The position numbers and the translations under genes are program-made. A stretch of 8,406 nucleotides of DNA from an uncultured Collinsella sp. (GTDB lineage: Bacteria > Actinomycetota > Coriobacteriia > Coriobacteriales > Coriobacteriaceae), in contig CABUKY010000079.1 of the NCBI GenBank assembly GCA_902492185.1, forward strand, positions 1 to 8,406, written 5' to 3'. Under the pieces are notes generated by a model. It saw only the letters and a list, made by a program, of their open reading frames with translations. It made no database searches and was not told the DNA's origin. Each line of letters opens with the position of its first letter. Position 1 is the stretch's first letter. Shown here piece by piece: positions 1 to 6,112 of this stretch.

Positions 1-128
1 ACCGCAGGAAGCTTGGATACGCCTAGGCGCGGTCCAAGAAATCGTCCGCACCCCCTACCGCCAAGTAATCCGCTGGGGACGGAGGAAAACGGATCACTTT
101 TCCGCTCGCCGATTTGTGTCTTGAAAAA
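1..128. other. Leading stretch with no supportable gene
   Basis: No convincing gene is seen here. Forward frame 2 is open from the window edge to a TGA at 122-124 and could be the last 40 residues of an upstream gene. Its codons (ATA, CTA, AGG) are not like those of the genes that follow, and the peptide is not recognisable. A short weak inverted repeat (GGAAAA 84-89 / TTTTCC 98-103) is present, without a T tract. Confidence 0.4.
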
Positions 129-150
129 TGTATATAACGACTATAACGTA
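121..150 (+). promoter_or_regulatory. Promoter and candidate GntR operator before the EamA transporter
   Basis: TTGAAA at 121-126 and TATAAC at 142-147 form a possible -35/-10 pair with a short 15-base spacer. Overlapping the -10 is ACGACTATAACGT (137-149), one mismatch from the dyad ACGT-N5-ACGT found before the PTS operon and before the GntR gene. The unit TATAACG also occurs twice in a row, at 133-139 and 142-148. Transcription would begin close to base 154. That would make an mRNA starting at the ATG at 153 essentially leaderless, whereas a TTG start at 189 would have a leader of about 35 bases. Confidence 0.5.
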
Positions 151-152
151 GT

Positions 153-1271
153 ATGAAACATATTGGAAACAATACCGAGGAGGCTGCGTTGAAGAAAAGC
201 AATCTGGGCTATGTGCTGGTGCTGATCGCCGCGCTTATGTGGGGCACCATCGGAATCTTTGTTAACGGAATATCGGCCCTGGGTGTTTCGTCTCAGAGCA
301 TGGCGGCCTTTCGCCTGTTGTCGGGTGCCGTCTTAATGGCTCCGGTCTTGGCATTTATGGGTTGCCAGGGAGGTGCTCGTGAGGGAAAAGCCTCGGGTCC
401 CATGGCACTGTTCAAGGCAAGTCCTAAAGAGCTTGTTCCCTGCGCGCTTCTTGGCATTATCGGCCTCGCCACTGCTAACACGCTTTATTACGAGTGCATG
501 GGCGAGGTGGGCATGTCCACGGCCTCGGTGCTGCTTTACACCTCGCCGGTGTTTGGCGTCGTGCTCGGCCGCGTGCTTTATCGCGAGGACGTGACCCCCA
601 ACAAACTCGTCGCCATCGTCTTTAACATTGTGGGTTGCGTGCTCGCGGTGACGAGCGGCGACCTGTCTGGTTTCCATTTCTCGGCTTGGGGCGTCGTGTC
701 GGGCGTGATCGCCGGACTTTGCGGTGCGCTACTGGCTGTGTTTAGTCGCATGGCCACCAAGACGCTGCATCCTCTGGCGGTGACGTTTTGGGGCTTTGTC
801 TTTGGCGGATGCTTTATGGCAGTGCTTTCGGCTCCGTGGTCCGATGTGGCCGCGGCAATGTCCCCGCAGCTCATTCTGCTGTTCGCGGGCTTTGGCTTTA
901 TTCCGACGGCTCTTGCGTACATCTTCTATATGCAGGGCCTTTCGATGGATCTTGAGACGTCGAAGGTGCCGGTCGTGGCTTCGTTTGAAACCGTGGCGAC
1001 CGTTTTGGTCGGTATTGGCATCTATGCCGAGCCCGCCGGCGCGATCAAAGTCCTGGGCATCGTGCTGGTGCTCGCGTCCATCCTGATCATGAACACCGAT
1101 TTCTCCAAGCTGCGCAACAGTGCCTTTGTCGGCCATATCGTTGAGAGCATGACCTTTAAGCCCAACGCGTGGTGGACGGAGAAATCGCAGGACATGGATC
1201 TGTTCCGCGAGCGCACCGGCATCGCGCTGGAGCCCACCGTGCAGGAAAGCCCCTGGTACTTCGTGCGATAG
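153..1271 (+). CDS. EamA/DMT-superfamily transporter, possible amino-acid exporter
   Basis: This is an integral membrane transporter of the drug/metabolite superfamily. About ten hydrophobic helices lie between residues 18 and 315, in two EamA halves. Typical features are an N-terminal ALMWGTIGIF helix, a conserved ASVLLYTSPVF stretch near residues 123-133, and the second-half pattern PTALAYIFYMQGL. Family members include exporters of amino acids and metabolites, but the substrate cannot be read from the sequence. The last 56 or so residues (317-372) are hydrophilic, with Trp/Pro-rich ends, and exceed the usual family length of about 300. The coordinates use the ATG at 153; a TTG at 189 with GAGGAGG before it is at least as good and gives 360 residues. 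A shared operator motif just upstream ties the gene to the PTS operon and the GntR gene. My inference is export of the amine released by the deglycase. Confidence 0.85.
   Translation: MKHIGNNTEEAALKKSNLGYVLVLIAALMWGTIGIFVNGISALGVSSQSMAAFRLLSGAVLMAPVLAFMGCQGGAREGKASGPMALFKASPKELVPCALLGIIGLATANTLYYECMGEVGMSTASVLLYTSPVFGVVLGRVLYREDVTPNKLVAIVFNIVGCVLAVTSGDLSGFHFSAWGVVSGVIAGLCGALLAVFSRMATKTLHPLAVTFWGFVFGGCFMAVLSAPWSDVAAAMSPQLILLFAGFGFIPTALAYIFYMQGLSMDLETSKVPVVASFETVATVLVGIGIYAEPAGAIKVLGIVLVLASILIMNTDFSKLRNSAFVGHIVESMTFKPNAWWTEKSQDMDLFRERTGIALEPTVQESPWYFVR
177..183 (+). promoter_or_regulatory. Strong Shine-Dalgarno supporting an internal TTG start
   Basis: GAGGAGG lies five bases before an in-frame TTG at 189-191, which is codon 13 of the long reading. 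The ATG at 153 has no purine-rich motif before it. Starting at 189 gives a protein beginning with two lysines followed directly by the first membrane helix, which is typical of EamA proteins. GAG GAG could also simply encode two glutamates. Confidence 0.45.
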
Positions 1272-1385
1272 GGGATTGCGCGCAGGGTCTGACCTGGGGT
1301 TATCCAGCTAGCGCCGGCCTACCCAGCCCAACGTTTCGAGTACGTTAAACCCGTCAACGGTCGATTTTCACCCGCGAACGGTCTT

Positions 1386-1446
1386 TATACTAATTAGCAA
1401 TATAAGCAACGTATAAGACGTTATAATGACCATAACGAAAAGGAGG
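1386..1446 (+). promoter_or_regulatory. PTS operon control region with tandem operator-like sites
   Basis: Two -10-like hexamers are visible: TATACT (1386-1391) and a consensus TATAAT (1422-1427). Neither has a convincing -35. Between them is AACGT-ATAAG-ACGTT (1408-1422), a perfect five-base dyad with a five-base centre. Directly after it is ATGACCATAACGA (1426-1438), which matches the site before the EamA gene at 11 of 13 positions. TATAA-like starts recur at 1401, 1412, 1422 and 1431 (as CATAA), roughly one helical turn apart. The ribosome site AGGAGGAGG (1441-1449) follows. I infer a repressor-bound operator; the cognate regulator is probably the GntR protein at 7597. Confidence 0.55.
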
Positions 1447-1453
1447 AGGCAAG

Positions 1454-2377
1454 ATGAATCAGATCATTCTCGCATCTCATGGCGGCCTGGCCGCAGGCGC
1501 CAAAGACACGCTCGAGATGGTTCTCGGCGACGTGTCGAACGTCCACGTCGTGTCGCTTGCTCGTGACGACAAGGAGCCCATCACCAATAAGGTGGACGCC
1601 ATGATCGCCACGTTCAACGCGGACGACACCGTCTATGTGCTGACCGATATGCTCGGCAGCTCGGTCAACAACAGCATGGTCGAGCTTTCCAAGAACGGCA
1701 CGAAGTTCACGGTTGTCAGCGGTTTCAACATCCCGCTGGCGCTCACGCTCGCTATGAGCCCCGTCCCCGTCAAGGGTGTCGAGCTCGCAGCCCTCATCAA
1801 CGAGGCCCGCACCGGTCTGACCAACCCCAACGCACCGGTCGAGGCTGCCGCGGCTCCCGCCAAGAAGGCCAAGGCGTCCCGTCACAGCTCCGGTCCCGCC
1901 AAGATCGTCCTCGCACGTCTTGACTACCGTCTGCTGCACGGCCAGGTCGTCTTTACCTGGACCACCAAGGTTCAGGCCGAGCGCATCATCGTCGTCGACA
2001 ACGCCGCCGCCAACGATGACATCAAGAAGGGCGCTCTTAAGCTGGCCAAGCCCCAGGGCGTGCGCCTGAACGTCTTCACCGTCGAGCGTGCCCTCGCCAA
2101 GATGGACAAGCTCAACACCCTCGGCGAGCGCGTCATGTTCGTCTTTGGCAACACTGCCGAGATGCTGCAGTTCTGCCAGGGCTACAAGCTCGACGCCATC
2201 AACCTGGGCGCCACCGCCAACCACGACGGTGCCGATCAGGTCGGCGGCAAGGACAGCTCCGTCTTCCTCGACGCCAACCAGAAGGCCGACGTCAACCAAC
2301 TGCTCGACATGGGCATCAAGCTCTACGTCCAGCAGACCCCTACGTATCAGAGCGTCGACATCGACGCCAAGCTGTAA
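1454..2377 (+). CDS. PTS mannose-family EIIAB fusion component
   Basis: This cytoplasmic phosphotransfer protein has two domains. Residues 1-125 are an EIIA(Man) domain with the phosphorylatable histidine at position 9 (ILASHGGLA) and the conserved LTDMLGSS loop around Asp65. Residues 126-147 are an Ala/Pro/Lys-rich linker. Residues 148-307 are an EIIB(Man) domain with its active histidine at 162 (RLDYRLLHGQV). Phosphate would pass from HPr to His9, then to His162, then to the incoming sugar. The A-B order and flexible linker match ManX-type fusions. AGGAGG stands seven to twelve bases before the ATG. It is the first gene of an operon, with EIIC starting 36 bases after its stop. The class also carries mannose, sorbose, N-acetylgalactosamine and glycated amino acids, so the substrate is assigned from the deglycase downstream. 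Confidence 0.93.
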   Translation: MNQIILASHGGLAAGAKDTLEMVLGDVSNVHVVSLARDDKEPITNKVDAMIATFNADDTVYVLTDMLGSSVNNSMVELSKNGTKFTVVSGFNIPLALTLAMSPVPVKGVELAALINEARTGLTNPNAPVEAAAAPAKKAKASRHSSGPAKIVLARLDYRLLHGQVVFTWTTKVQAERIIVVDNAAANDDIKKGALKLAKPQGVRLNVFTVERALAKMDKLNTLGERVMFVFGNTAEMLQFCQGYKLDAINLGATANHDGADQVGGKDSSVFLDANQKADVNQLLDMGIKLYVQQTPTYQSVDIDAKL

Positions 2378-2413
2378 TCAACCAGGCTTTTGCCTGACTG
2401 AAAGGAGAAGGGT

Positions 2414-3208
2414 ATGAATACGTTCATCAGTGCGGTGCTCGTCGGCCTCGTCGGCGTGTTCTGCATGTGGGACTCCCGCCTGCTCGGTCGTCTTAACTTC
2501 GAGCAGCCCCTCGTTGGCGCTACGCTCGTCGGTCTGCTGCTGGGCGATGTGCCCACCGGCCTTGCCGTCGGTGCCGCCGTCGAGCTCGTGTCCATGGGCC
2601 TGGTGCAGGTCGGCGCCGCCGTTCCGCCCGATATGGTCCTGGGCGGCATCGTGGCCGCTGCCTTTGCGTGCCTGACCGATGCTTCCGCCGAGACCGCCAT
2701 GACGATCGCCATCCCGGTCGCCGTCCTGGGTCAGCTTCTCGGCATCGTGTTCCGTTCCATTATCGCCGCCCTCACCCATGTGGCAGATAGCGCGATCGAT
2801 AACGGAAAGTTCAAGACCGCCTACCGCATGCACATCTGCGCCGGCTCCGGTCTGTACGCTGTCATGTACTTCCTGCCGATCTTCCTCGCCGTCTTTGTTG
2901 GCACCGACCTGGTTCAGGCCATCGTCAACATGGTTCCCGAGTGGCTGTCCACCGGTCTTAACGTTTCGACCAAGATCATGACCGCCTACGGCTTGGCCCT
3001 GCTGCTCACCATGATGATCAAGAAGGGTATGACTCCGTTCCTGTTCATCGGTTTCCTGCTCGCCGCTTACCTCAACCTGTCCGTCATCGCGGTCGCTCTG
3101 ATCGGTGTGTGCCTGGCTGTCGTCTTCATGGGCTTCAAGTTCAACGGTTCCCATGCAGCCGCCGGTGTCGATTCCGACTACGATCCGCTCGAAGACGACG
3201 AAGACTAA
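2414..3208 (+). CDS. PTS mannose/fructose/sorbose-family EIIC permease
   Basis: This is the EIIC membrane subunit of a mannose-class PTS, which with EIID forms the translocation path. The 264 residues fit the family length. The signature run GLLLGDVPTGLAVGAAVEL (40-58), then MGLVQVGAAVPPD (61-73), is typical of EIIC(Man). Several hydrophobic helices follow (about 74-118, 140-170, 188-200, 207-240). The C-terminus is notably acidic (DSDYDPLEDDED, residues 253-264) and probably cytoplasmic. AAGGAG stands shortly before the ATG. EIID begins 13 bases after the stop, and its Shine-Dalgarno overlaps this stop codon, which suggests coupled translation. Confidence 0.93.
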   Translation: MNTFISAVLVGLVGVFCMWDSRLLGRLNFEQPLVGATLVGLLLGDVPTGLAVGAAVELVSMGLVQVGAAVPPDMVLGGIVAAAFACLTDASAETAMTIAIPVAVLGQLLGIVFRSIIAALTHVADSAIDNGKFKTAYRMHICAGSGLYAVMYFLPIFLAVFVGTDLVQAIVNMVPEWLSTGLNVSTKIMTAYGLALLLTMMIKKGMTPFLFIGFLLAAYLNLSVIAVALIGVCLAVVFMGFKFNGSHAAAGVDSDYDPLEDDED

Positions 3209-3221
3209 GGAGGAACACACT

Positions 3222-4055
3222 ATGGCAACCGCAACCAAGGACGTGTCCCTGAACAAGAAGGTCAGCCAGTTCTTCTGGCGCTCCTGGGCCATCCAGGCCT
3301 CTTGGAACTACGAGCGTCAGATGAACATGGGCTTCCTCTACGGCATGGTTCCCACGCTCGATCGCCTCTATCCGGACGAGTCCGACCCCAAGCAGCTCGC
3401 TGCTAAGAAAGAGGCTTACCACCGTCACATGGCGTTCTACAACTGCACCCCGCAGACGAGCGCTTTCATCCTGGGCCTCTCCGCCTCCATGGAGGAGGAG
3501 TACGCCAAGGATCCCGAGAACTTCGATCCCGATTCGATCAACGCGGTCAAGACCTCCCTCATGGGCCCGCTTTCCGGCATTGGTGACTCCTTCTTCCAGG
3601 GCACCATCCGCGTTATCGCTTTTGGTCTGGGCGTTCAGCTGGCCCAGCAGGGCTCCATCATGGGCCCGATCCTGGCCATGCTCATCTCCATCGTCCCCTC
3701 TGTGCTGATCACTTGGTTCGCAGCCAAGATGGGCTATCAGGGCGGCCACGAGTACCTGAGCAAGCTTCAGGGCGGCGACCTCATGGAGAAGCTCATGTAT
3801 GTCTGCGGCATCGTGGGTCTTATGTCCGTGGGCGGCATGATCGCTACGCTGATCGGCGCTACCACCCCGCTGCAGTTCGCTGAGGGTACCGTCGTTATCC
3901 AGGACATCCTAGACGGCATGATGCCCCAGATGATCTCCCTTGGCCTCACCGGCCTTATGTACTGGCTCATCAAGAAGAACGTCAACACCGGTTGGCTTCT
4001 CGTGATCGCCATCGTGGGCGGCATTGCCCTCTCCGCGGCCGGCATCCTGGCCTAG
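3222..4055 (+). CDS. PTS mannose/fructose/sorbose-family EIID component
   Basis: This is the EIID membrane subunit that pairs with EIIC. The 277 residues match the family. The N-terminal soluble part carries QASWNYERQMNMGF (24-37), a conserved EIID signature, and later NCTPQTSAFILG (74-85). The segment KTSLMGPLSGIGDSFF (110-125) is the second hallmark. Hydrophobic segments occupy roughly 128-165, 192-213 and 236-277. The reading frame is open back to 3105, but AAGGAGG at 3207-3213, eight bases before the ATG at 3222, and the overlap of the longer form with the EIIC gene fix the start. The next gene lies 187 bases away, beyond two hairpins, so expression of the deglycase may differ from that of the transporter subunits. 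Confidence 0.93.
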   Translation: MATATKDVSLNKKVSQFFWRSWAIQASWNYERQMNMGFLYGMVPTLDRLYPDESDPKQLAAKKEAYHRHMAFYNCTPQTSAFILGLSASMEEEYAKDPENFDPDSINAVKTSLMGPLSGIGDSFFQGTIRVIAFGLGVQLAQQGSIMGPILAMLISIVPSVLITWFAAKMGYQGGHEYLSKLQGGDLMEKLMYVCGIVGLMSVGGMIATLIGATTPLQFAEGTVVIQDILDGMMPQMISLGLTGLMYWLIKKNVNTGWLLVIAIVGGIALSAAGILA

Positions 4056-4088
4056 TCGCGACTAAGCGCCTAACCGCTTTCCCCGGGG

Positions 4089-4119
4089 GCCTGCCTGGCA
4101 TCCCATACCCCAGGCAGGC
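4089..4119 (+). repeat. Perfect 10-bp stem-loop after EIID
   Basis: GCCTGCCTGG (4089-4098) pairs exactly with CCAGGCAGGC (4110-4119) around an 11-base loop. No T tract follows, so it is not a standard intrinsic terminator. It could stabilise the 3' end of the PTS message or mark a processing site between the transporter genes and the deglycase gene. Confidence 0.6.
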
Positions 4120-4133
4120 TTCCATCCCTATAC

Positions 4134-4159
4134 GTGACAAAGGGCAGTCCCTTTGTCAC
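4134..4159. repeat. Perfect 11-bp palindrome with a 4-base loop
   Basis: GTGACAAAGGG (4134-4144) pairs exactly with CCCTTTGTCAC (4149-4159) around CAGT. The perfect stem and tight loop resemble REP-like intergenic palindromes. There is no following T tract, so termination is not indicated. It lies 14 bases after the preceding stem-loop. A TTG inside its right arm (4153) opens the deglycase frame but is an unlikely start. Confidence 0.65.
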
Positions 4160-4242
4160 ATCCTCAACGGGCCGGCGACTCGGTCCAAACCACGGTAACC
4201 CTGCGAGCGCCCGGCAATGTGGCGTCGCAAAAATCGTGTCAG

Positions 4243-5226
4243 ATGTACGAGATCGACCTTAACCTCCCTAAGCAGATCGTCGCTGACGTCCTGTCCAACC
4301 ACGAGATTCACAGCGTCGCCTTCGTCGGCTGCGGTGCTTCCATGTCCGACCTTTACCCCGCCAAGTACTTCCTGGCCAACAACACGGACAAGCTGAACGT
4401 TCAGATCTTCACCGCTAACGAGTTCAACTACGACACGCCCTCCTGGGTCAACGAGCACACCTTCGTGATCACCTGCTCCCTCGGTGGCTCCACGCCCGAG
4501 ACCGTCGAGGCCAACAAGACCGCCAAGAAGCACAACTGCCCGGTCGTCTCCCTCACCAACAAGGCTGGCTCCGCTCTGACCGTCGACGCTGACTACGTCA
4601 TCGTTCACGGCTTCCACGCCAACTTCGCTGCCAAGTGCGAGAAGCCCGGCTACGCCATCGCTCTTGCTGTCGAGATCCTTCAGCAGACCGAGGGCTATGA
4701 CCACTACGAGGACATGATCACCGGCCTTACCAACATCTTCGATCTCTGCGAGAACGCCGCTCAGCACTGCAAGAAGCTCGCCAAGAAGTTCGCCGAGGAC
4801 TTCAAGGACGACAAGATGATTTACTTCATGGCTTCCGGTGCCTCCGAGAAGATGGCTTATTCTCACGCCGCCTTCCTGTTCACCGAGATGCAGTGGATCG
4901 ACGCCGCCGCCTACAACACCGGCGAGTACTTCCACGGCCCGTTCGAGGTTTCCACCGAGGGTAAGCCCTACGTCTTCTTCATGTCCGATGGCGCCACCCG
5001 TCCGATGGACGCCCGCGCCCTCACCTTCCTTGAGCGCATGGGCGCCAAGGTCGCTCTGATCGACTCCAAGGACTACGGCCTGGCCGACGCCGTGCCCGCG
5101 AGCGTCGTCACCTACTTCAACCCGCTGCTGCACCTCGCCGTTATGCGCGAGTACGGCAACCAGATCGCCGAGGCCCGTCAGCACCCGCTGACCATGCGTC
5201 GCTACATGTGGAAGCTTTCCTACTAA
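4243..5226 (+). CDS. frlB: SIS-domain fructosamine 6-phosphate deglycase (FrlB/GfrF-like)
   Basis: This is predicted to cleave a 6-phosphorylated sugar-amine, such as fructoselysine 6-phosphate, to glucose 6-phosphate and the free amine in the cytoplasm. It has two SIS domains: about 20-150 (VGCGASMSDLYP, then CSLGGSTPETVEANK) and about 190-310 (FMASGASEKMAYSHAA). Glu215 (FTEMQW) and His231 (EYFHGPFE) are 16 residues apart, matching the catalytic Glu214/His230 that I recall for Salmonella FraB. The ATG at 4243 gives 327 residues, the usual length for FrlB. The frame is open back to 4153, but that TTG lies inside a hairpin. The chosen start has no clear Shine-Dalgarno. I saw lysine written only as AAG, which suggests strong expression. 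Fructose-asparagine or glucoselysine deglycase are alternatives. A GlmS-type synthase is unlikely because there is no glutaminase domain. Confidence 0.85.
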   Translation: MYEIDLNLPKQIVADVLSNHEIHSVAFVGCGASMSDLYPAKYFLANNTDKLNVQIFTANEFNYDTPSWVNEHTFVITCSLGGSTPETVEANKTAKKHNCPVVSLTNKAGSALTVDADYVIVHGFHANFAAKCEKPGYAIALAVEILQQTEGYDHYEDMITGLTNIFDLCENAAQHCKKLAKKFAEDFKDDKMIYFMASGASEKMAYSHAAFLFTEMQWIDAAAYNTGEYFHGPFEVSTEGKPYVFFMSDGATRPMDARALTFLERMGAKVALIDSKDYGLADAVPASVVTYFNPLLHLAVMREYGNQIAEARQHPLTMRRYMWKLSY

Positions 5227-5260
5227 TCACAAGTAAGTAGACCTTACCGGTTGATTGAGA

Positions 5261-5292
5261 GGGGATGGGGTTTGCGCCCCGTCCCCTTTTTT
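5261..5292 (+). terminator. Intrinsic terminator of the deglycase gene
   Basis: GGGGATGGGG (5261-5270) pairs with CCCCGTCCCC (5277-5286) over ten positions with one T-G wobble, around a six-base loop. Six T residues follow (5287-5292). This is a textbook Rho-independent terminator and marks the end of the PTS-deglycase unit. Confidence 0.93.
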
Positions 5293-5326
5293 GTTCTGGG
5301 GAGGGCGTGTCTGTCGCGTCGCAAAT

Positions 5327-5370
5327 CCCAGATAAAACCTACCAAAATAAACCTGTCCCTTTTTGGCAGG
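5327..5370. repeat. 44-bp dispersed hairpin repeat, copy 1
   Basis: This segment matches 7461-7504 at 40 of 44 positions in the same orientation. Its 3' half folds: CCTACCAAAA (5338-5347) against TTTTGGCAGG (5361-5370), with one mismatch. It ends two bases before the purine-rich ribosome site of the HAD gene. A repeated, partly palindromic intergenic unit is the safest description; mobility is inferred. Confidence 0.75.
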
Positions 5371-5385
5371 TGGGAGGAGATGCGT

Positions 5386-6015
5386 ATGATCAAGGCAGTG
5401 CTGTTTGACATGGACGGCGTGCTGGTCGATACCGAGTGGTTCTACAACCGCCGCCGCGTGGCGTTTATGGAGGAGAAGGGGTTCCACTTTGACGAGATCC
5501 CCGATCTTTCGGGGTCTAACGAGCCGGCCATTTGGGAGGCGCTGGTGCCCGACGATGTTGAGCTGCGCGAGCGCCTTCGCGTGGAGTACAAGCAGGTCTA
5601 CAGCCCGGACCACCCCGTTCCGTATGCCGAGCTGCTCAACGAGCAGACGGAGCCGGTGATGCGCGCACTGCACGAGCGCGGCGTGAAGTGTGCCATCGCG
5701 AGCTCGTCTTATCGTGAGCTCATTGACGAGCTGGTAGAGATTGCCGGTATCGCCGATGTGCTGGACTACACCATCAGCGGTCACGAGTGCAGTGCGTTTA
5801 AGCCCGACCCCGAGATCTACCTGCGTGCCATGGAGGCGCTGGGGGTGGAGCCTGCCGAGTGCCTGGTTATCGAGGACTCGCCTTTGGGCATCGAGGCCGG
5901 CAAGCGCTCGGGCGCCCGCGTCCTGGCGCTGCGTCCGCACGAGGGTGTCAACCTCGATCAATCGCGAGCCGATGCCGTTATCGATAATCTGACCGACATT
6001 TTGGCCGCTTTGTAG
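5386..6015 (+). CDS. HAD-superfamily hydrolase, beta-phosphoglucomutase-like
   Basis: This is a cytoplasmic phosphotransfer enzyme of HAD subfamily I. All four motifs are present: DMDGVLVD with Asp8 (nucleophile) and Asp10, Ser106 in AIASSS, Lys139 in AFKPDPEIY, and Glu163-Asp164 in VIEDSPLGIEA. A helical cap lies at about 15-85. The 209 residues fit sugar-phosphate phosphatases and beta-phosphoglucomutases, which cannot be told apart here. The frame is open upstream to 5251, across a terminator and a repeat. GGAGG at 5373-5377 is eight bases before the ATG at 5386 but only two before the ATG at 5380, so 5386 is preferred. The gene lies beyond the strong terminator and lacks the shared operator, so a role in the sugar-amine pathway is not shown. 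Confidence 0.88.
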   Translation: MIKAVLFDMDGVLVDTEWFYNRRRVAFMEEKGFHFDEIPDLSGSNEPAIWEALVPDDVELRERLRVEYKQVYSPDHPVPYAELLNEQTEPVMRALHERGVKCAIASSSYRELIDELVEIAGIADVLDYTISGHECSAFKPDPEIYLRAMEALGVEPAECLVIEDSPLGIEAGKRSGARVLALRPHEGVNLDQSRADAVIDNLTDILAAL

Positions 6016-6018
6016 CGT

Positions 6019-6070
6019 CAATCCGCCGCGAGAAGCACTGATTCACGCGTCTTTTGCCGCGGATTGGCTT
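6019..6070 (+). terminator. Weak terminator-like stem after the HAD gene
   Basis: CAATCCGC (6019-6026) pairs exactly with GCGGATTG (6059-6066), starting just after the stop codon. The 32-base loop is long, and the tail (GCTTTATTTG) is only partly T-rich. It may end the HAD transcript, but weakly. Confidence 0.35.
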
Positions 6071-6112
6071 TATTTGTCATCTATTTGGATCCGTTTGGCT
6101 TCGATTCGGACT

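Noticed and set aside
1330..1346. AACGT-N7-ACGTT as another regulator site
   Set aside because: The spacer is seven, not five, and the flanks do not match; kept out of the operator set.
1421..2299. 292-codon minus-strand frame opposite the EIIAB gene
   Set aside because: Antisense shadow; the + strand product has both phosphohistidine motifs, and the minus product is low in complexity.
3105..3221. Longer EIID start inside the EIIC gene
   Set aside because: The extension is the out-of-frame reading of EIIC; AAGGAGG at 3207-3213 clearly serves the ATG at 3222.
2378..3292. 304-codon minus-strand frame opposite EIIC
   Set aside because: It is rich in His, Asp and Gln from the reversed codon bias, spans the EIIC-EIID junction, and has no recognisable domain.
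4153..4242. Longer deglycase start at a TTG (30 extra residues)
   Set aside because: The TTG lies within the right arm of a perfect hairpin without a ribosome site, and the extra residues do not fit the length or start of the family.
4156..5184. 342-codon open frame on the minus strand opposite the deglycase
   Set aside because: It is the antisense shadow of a C-ending-codon gene: rich in Val/Gly/Leu/Asp, matches no family that I know, and the + strand has clear motifs.
5251..5385. Longer HAD start at a TTG
   Set aside because: It would translate through the intrinsic terminator and the 44-bp repeat; GGAGG serves the ATG at 5386 and the family begins there.
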